From positions 1,958,445 to 2,022,444 of the forward strand of contig NC_134015.1 of assembly GCF_040712315.1 (NCBI RefSeq): 64,000 nucleotides of DNA, given 5' to 3'. The stretch is from Castanea sativa (Eukaryota; Streptophyta; Magnoliopsida; Fagales; Fagaceae). Within the stretch, counting starts at the first letter, position 1; every line of letters begins with the position of its first letter. The position numbers were made by a program, and so were the translations under genes. The notes beneath the pieces were generated by a model, which saw nothing but the letters and a program-made list of their open reading frames with translations, searched no databases and was not told the DNA's origin. Below are positions 59,794-64,000 of the stretch, piece after piece.

Positions 59794-62700
59794 ATGGTAC
59801 ATCTACAACCGCCTTCAGGTCCCTTAAACGTGGAATTCAACCCAAAAGAAAGATTTGACGACAATGGAGATACAATTAATGGTTCTTATGATGTATGGCT
59901 GGTAAGCACACACTATATTTAATGATCCAACCACTAGAGATGGCGATAGTTTATCATGTCATGCCTTATGTTACACCATTTCGCTATGAATCTTTGATTA
60001 AAAGAGTTTTCAAGTTTTCAACTCATTACAAACTATATTTTATACATAATTTTTTACTTTATGTATCTTTCTCTTTTGATTGGGTACATTATTGTGTTCA
60101 TTAATATTTTTTTTAAGAAAAAAAAAACATATATTGCATTATGTACCATTTCTTAAAAGCTCTATTTTTTTAGGTTCAACTATATTCTTATCTTCTTTCA
60201 AAAAATAAACAAATCAACACACACCAAATCCAACCCAAAAGCATATTAAAGCTTTCTTGTTGTAGTAAATTACTAACAAGTGTTTTGTTTGGCTGCTATA
60301 GAAAAATCATCCTTCTGCTTTGAGCTCCTTTGATGAAATAAAGAGAGTGGCTCGTGAGAAACAAATGGTTGTATTTTTGGATTACGATGGAACCCTCTCA
60401 CCAATTGTAAACCACCCTGATCGAGCTTTCATGTCTAATGCGGTAAGTACTTTATCTAAAAAAAGTTACAACATGCATTAATTGTGACCATACATATGTA
60501 GGGAAATACCATGAAATTCCTAACCCGTGAGAAACAAAATATAGAGAAAAACACACGCTAAAGAAAATATAATCATATGCACAAGACAATATTTATGTGG
60601 TTCGGTAATTTGCCTACGTCCACGGAGTTATAGGGATTTTATTATTATTACGGAAAAATACAAAGTCTGGCTACAGTTTTTTTTTTTTTTTCCTAAAAAT
60701 TGACAACAACAAACCCTAATCACAAAAACAACGTTTTCTACATTCTGCGCATAGGATTTACAATGGGCTATGAAATGGGCCAAAAAAATTTTCTTAGGCC
60801 TGTCAACCCAAGCCTTCGCTCCATGGACTAAACCTTAGAAAATCTCCCATTAAAAACTACGCAACATTATTCAGGTCGAGTCGGGTTGTCAACCAGATCA
60901 AACACAACTAGGCTCCACAAAGCCCAACAACATACATTATTAAAGATTATATTTTTGTAGTAAAAAATTCCCACAAACTTTATGGAGGAAGAACTAACTT
61001 GTCTAATCTTTTTAACTAGTTCATGTATCATTTGGAATCAGGAGCGGCTTAATGTATTTTGGGGCCTAAGACAAAAACTGAAATTGAAGTCTTTTATATA
61101 TTTAAATATTACTTAAATTCTATTATCTTGTTTTAGATGCAAAATTACTATTAATTAACACGAACCATGTAGATTTTTTTTTTTTGAAAGTCTATAGACA
61201 AAAAAATTTGACAAAACTTTTAACACATGTTGATGTGGCAAATTGATAATTTGATAGTGGTAAGTAAAAAAGTGATATTAGTGGTAGACTTAAATAAAAA
61301 CTAATAAAAGTTTGTCAACTCAAATGTTGTGATTTTTTTTTATTGCTCTTTTTTTTTTTAGAAGTGCTACATTCATAATAAATCCTAGGTGTTAATTTGT
61401 TACTAGTTTTGATTTGAACTCATTACTGGAATTATTTTTTTTTTATCATCAATAATACCTTGTAACAACCTGTCTCTTAGGATTTATTTTGAAAGTGTTG
61501 TTAAAAATGATGTGAACGTAACATTTTTTTTTCTTGTTTTTTATTTGATAAAAAAATATTATTTTATTTATTGACTATTATTTTGACTTAATTAATACTA
61601 TTATAATATATATTTTTTTTTAAAACCCTATTGATTAAAATTTGGGGGCTTTTTTTCTACTTGGGGCCTTAGGCGGCTGCATTGGTTGTTTCACATATAG
61701 AGTCGTCACTATTTGGAATTCATTTGGCTGAAATCAAAACATTAGGAGTTTATGCCTATTACTATGATTGGAATTTTTGTTTTTGTTTTTTTTTTTTTAC
61801 TTTGTTGGTTAAGCATCGTGCTATAGAAGTACATGCCATACCATATAAAAATGAGCATGTTTTTTTAGAGAGAGTTTTAACTTATGACATCCGTTCCTGA
61901 TAATTTTTTAAAAAAAGTTACTTGTATCAAAACTATTAACATACTATTTTTTTAATTACTACTTTTCTTACTCCAACAATCCCCCATATATGATATAACA
62001 CAACCACTGAATTGTGCGATATGTTTGGAAGTACAACATTATAAAAATGATGCAAACTAACAGCATCATTTTAATATGGTAAGTGCAAGTTTTGTTAATG
62101 AAAAAAATTTATTCCTCCAAAAAAATGTTGTCTTATAACACTATAATTGTGTGCCTATTGATTGATAGATGCGTTCGGCGGTAAAAAAAAGTTGGTAAAC
62201 ATTTCCCAACTGCAATTATCTCCGGAAGGTCTAGGGATAAGGTAAATTGCTCTTACACAATTAATGCAACAATGAGCTAGACTTTATAAATACAAACTTT
62301 TTTTTTTTTTTTTCAAATTAATTAGCACACTTGTGATATTAACAAAGTGTTTTTTTTTTCTCTACTATAGGTGTTCCAATTTGTGAGATTAAATAATATC
62401 TATTACGCCGGAAGTCACGGGATGGATATATCAACCCCATCAGTTTCTTTCTATTATGGTAATTATAAGCATCAAACTAGGACTATTGATGAAAAGGTAT
62501 ATTTCTCAATTGTTTGTGGTTAATTTTCTATACTTGGTGCTTGTCATGGAAATTGCATGTTTTATGTTGTGCTCAAAACCTCTAAATCAAATTTTAAATT
62601 GCAACGAAAATATACCTAACGTTTTCCATTAATTTTTTTGATCTTGTAGGGTAATGACATGGTTAACTTCTGCCCAGCACAGGAATTCTTGCCTAGAATT

Positions 62701-64000
62701 CAAACAGTAAGAAATTATGTACTGTTTACAAACTTTGTATCCTCTTTGTCAAAGATAAAATAGCAAACTGATACGAAAATGCATAATTATAGTATCAAAA
62801 ACTCCTCCTTTTGTTCCTAGCTAGGACTTAGTAGTATTAGAATGCAAATAAATTCTCTTTTTCTTTTTTTCTTTTTAAATTTCAATAATGCTTTGTTCTC
62901 TTGCAGATAAAGGTTATGTTGCAAGAAATAACAAGAGGCATAAAAGGTGCCATGGTTGAAGACAATAAATTTTGCCTCTCCGTACACTTTCGATGTGTGA
63001 ATGAAGATGTAAATATTATAATGCAATAATGATAATTTGATCTGATCAAATAAAAATAAATGCAATATGATAGCAATGATATTGTTAACACATAAAAAAC
63101 ATGGTAAAATATAGTAGTTCTCAAGTTTGTAGATAATAAGATTGCATGTCAAAATCAATGCAGAATGTTGTCGTACTTAAGGAGAAGGTGGAATCAGCAA
63201 TGAAATCCTATAAAGACTTTCGTATATCCGAAGGAAAAGAGGTATAAAATTTTTTTGTTATCTTTATAATAATTTTAAGATTTCTCCCTTCTTAAAAATA
63301 TAATTTCCCATTAAGTAGTAGTAAAGTTTGGAATAAATCAATCATGCAATCATATAATCCATCTCTTTTGATTTTTTATTTATTTATTTGGAAGATAGAT
63401 CATAGTATATGCATGTGTCCAATCCTAATTATTCTGTAAAAAATTTATAATTGACTCCAAAATTTTTTAATTAAGACTTAGTTGTTTTTGTTAATGTAGT
63501 TATTTTTGTTATAGGTCATGAAAATCCGACCTAATATAAATTGGGATAAAGGTCTTGCTTTGCAATATTTACTTGATACTCTTGGTTTTGAAAATTCTAC
63601 CGAGGTCCTTCCTATATATATAGGAGACGATAAAACTGATGAGGATGCTTTTAAGGTATAGATTATCTACTTGATGGTACTTTATTATTGTTACCAATTT
63701 TAAAATGTGGTGATTCTTCTTAAAGCCTAGCAAGATAAACCCATTAAATATTGATCAAACCCCCTCTTCTTCCATAGGCTTGGTGCATGTTGCCAAAACC
63801 ATTGAAATCATGCATTTAACTCTTTTGTTTATTTTGATGAATAATCAAGCTTCTCTTTAGAGCCACACTAATGTAATTTGTATATCAATGTTTGTAGATG
63901 ATTAAGAACATTGGAAGAGGATTTCCTATAGTTGTTTCTTCTACTCCAAAGGAGACAGAAGCCCTATACTCTTTACGTGACCCAATAGAGGTCATGTCCT
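59794..64000 (+). CDS. TPP: Trehalose-6-phosphate phosphatase, 3' end beyond window, one frameshift
   Basis: HAD-family enzyme that converts trehalose-6-phosphate to trehalose, a key plant sugar-signalling step. Coding exons: 59794-59901, 60302-60442, 62169-62241, 62371-62496, 62650-62706, 62907-63008, 63164-63241, 63515-63655 and 63898 onward. All introns are GT/AG. Every complete exon is a multiple of three and in phase 0 except the third, which is 73 bases instead of 72. Exon 2 carries motif I ([11 protein letters not shown]), exon 3 the motif-II block (SGRSRDK after shifting one base), exon 4 [10 protein letters not shown], exon 6 [12 protein letters not shown] and exon 8 [10 protein letters not shown] (motif IV). 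The start at 59794 follows an in-frame stop at 59770. The N-terminus before motif I is short. As written, translation stops after about 92 residues, before motif II. All other exons are free of stops, so the break is recent or a sequence error. The exon 2-3 intron is enlarged by a solo LTR. Confidence 0.93.
60497..60929 (-). mobile_element. Solo LTR (copia-type) in a TPP intron
   Basis: 433 bases running TGTAGGG to CCCAACA, a near-perfect inverted terminal pair with TG/CA ends, flanked by the 5-bp duplication ACATA (60492-60496 and 60930-60934). It has no internal domain and no second LTR, so it is a solo LTR left by LTR-LTR recombination. The minus orientation is inferred because that strand opens with the common TGTTGGG. 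It shares a GTGGTTCGG..GCCTAC..TCCACGGAG motif with the TRIM LTRs at 36-39 kb. Confidence 0.88.
60935..62168 (+). other. Distal part of TPP intron 2
   Basis: AT-rich intron sequence with several poly-T tracts. 61035-61690 is bounded by GGAGCGGCTTAATGTATTTT and a GGGGCCTTAGGCGGC end and may be a further insertion. Its inner 61360-61515 recalls 49485-49630. An open frame at 61682-61900 lies inside the intron, matches nothing in TPP proteins and is not a gene. Confidence 0.45.
62183..62190 (+). other. Frame-breaking 8-A homopolymer in TPP coding exon 3
   Basis: The exon reads correctly up to AVKK, then shifts in a run of eight A residues and meets TAA at 62196-62198. With seven A residues the exon would be 72 bases and would keep the conserved FPTAI and SGRSRDK blocks. 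No alternative GT/AG choice nearby restores the frame. Confidence 0.85.

Noticed and set aside
59640..59858. A 72-residue plus-strand frame overlapping the TPP start
   Set aside because: It runs through the proposed leader-intron acceptor in a different frame from the TPP-like exon, which matches TPP structure and splices in phase.
62817..63158. A 113-residue minus-strand frame
   Set aside because: It is antisense to TPP exon 6 and flanking introns and has no motif of its own.
1..64000. CRISPR arrays, bacterial operons, phage or organellar insertions
   Set aside because: No regularly spaced repeats with unique spacers, no prokaryotic-style gene packing and no recognisable plastid or mitochondrial genes were seen.

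Overview
The window reads as AT-rich, repeat-laden nuclear DNA of a dicot, probably woody plant. Reasons: split genes with GT/AG introns, a CC-NBS-LRR immune receptor, a plant-type trehalose-6-phosphate phosphatase, and copia-type, TRIM, Helitron-like, SINE and MITE elements. The repeat repertoire reminds me of Fagaceae (oak, chestnut), but this cannot be proven from the window alone. I see no prokaryotic, organellar or viral gene, no tRNA or rRNA gene and no CRISPR array.

Layout. 1-0.4 kb: TC microsatellite and a decayed transposon-protein fragment. 0.8-6.3 kb: a ~1.7 kb direct duplication, a short tandem duplication and a relic of an NLR 5' end. 7.0-8.4 kb: an LTR-like block. 8.6-11.3 and 19.2-22.2 kb: two decayed copies of an unrecognised multi-exon minus-strand gene. 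11.3-19 kb: repeated NLR-flank sequence with MITEs and a GT-rich element. 22.3-27.1 kb: degenerate modules derived from NLR 3' ends. 27.1-30.35 kb: one apparently intact two-exon CC-NBS-LRR gene on the minus strand, with its 5' flank to about 31.6 kb. 31.6-32.5 kb: Helitron-like element. 36.2-39.4 kb: a tandem array of a TRIM retroelement (six LTRs, five internal domains) nested in an older dispersed repeat. 42.5-44.7 kb: inverted copies of sequence found at 30.6-35.8 kb. 45.3-50.7 kb: a run of NLR-flank repeats without NLR coding sequence. 52-57 kb: a minisatellite, foldback MITEs, a SINE and an RNase H-like retropseudogene. 57.56-64 kb: the 5' part of a trehalose-6-phosphate phosphatase (TPP) gene on the plus strand, running off the right edge.

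Only two loci look like functional-type genes. The NLR is a predicted intracellular immune receptor and seems to be the survivor of a local cluster whose other members remain as 5' flanks, 3' end modules and one LRR fragment. The TPP gene would dephosphorylate trehalose-6-phosphate, but its fourth coding exon holds one extra A in an 8-A run that breaks the frame, so it is either a recent null allele or a sequence error. The two loci show no functional link; the remainder is mobile elements and segmental duplication.
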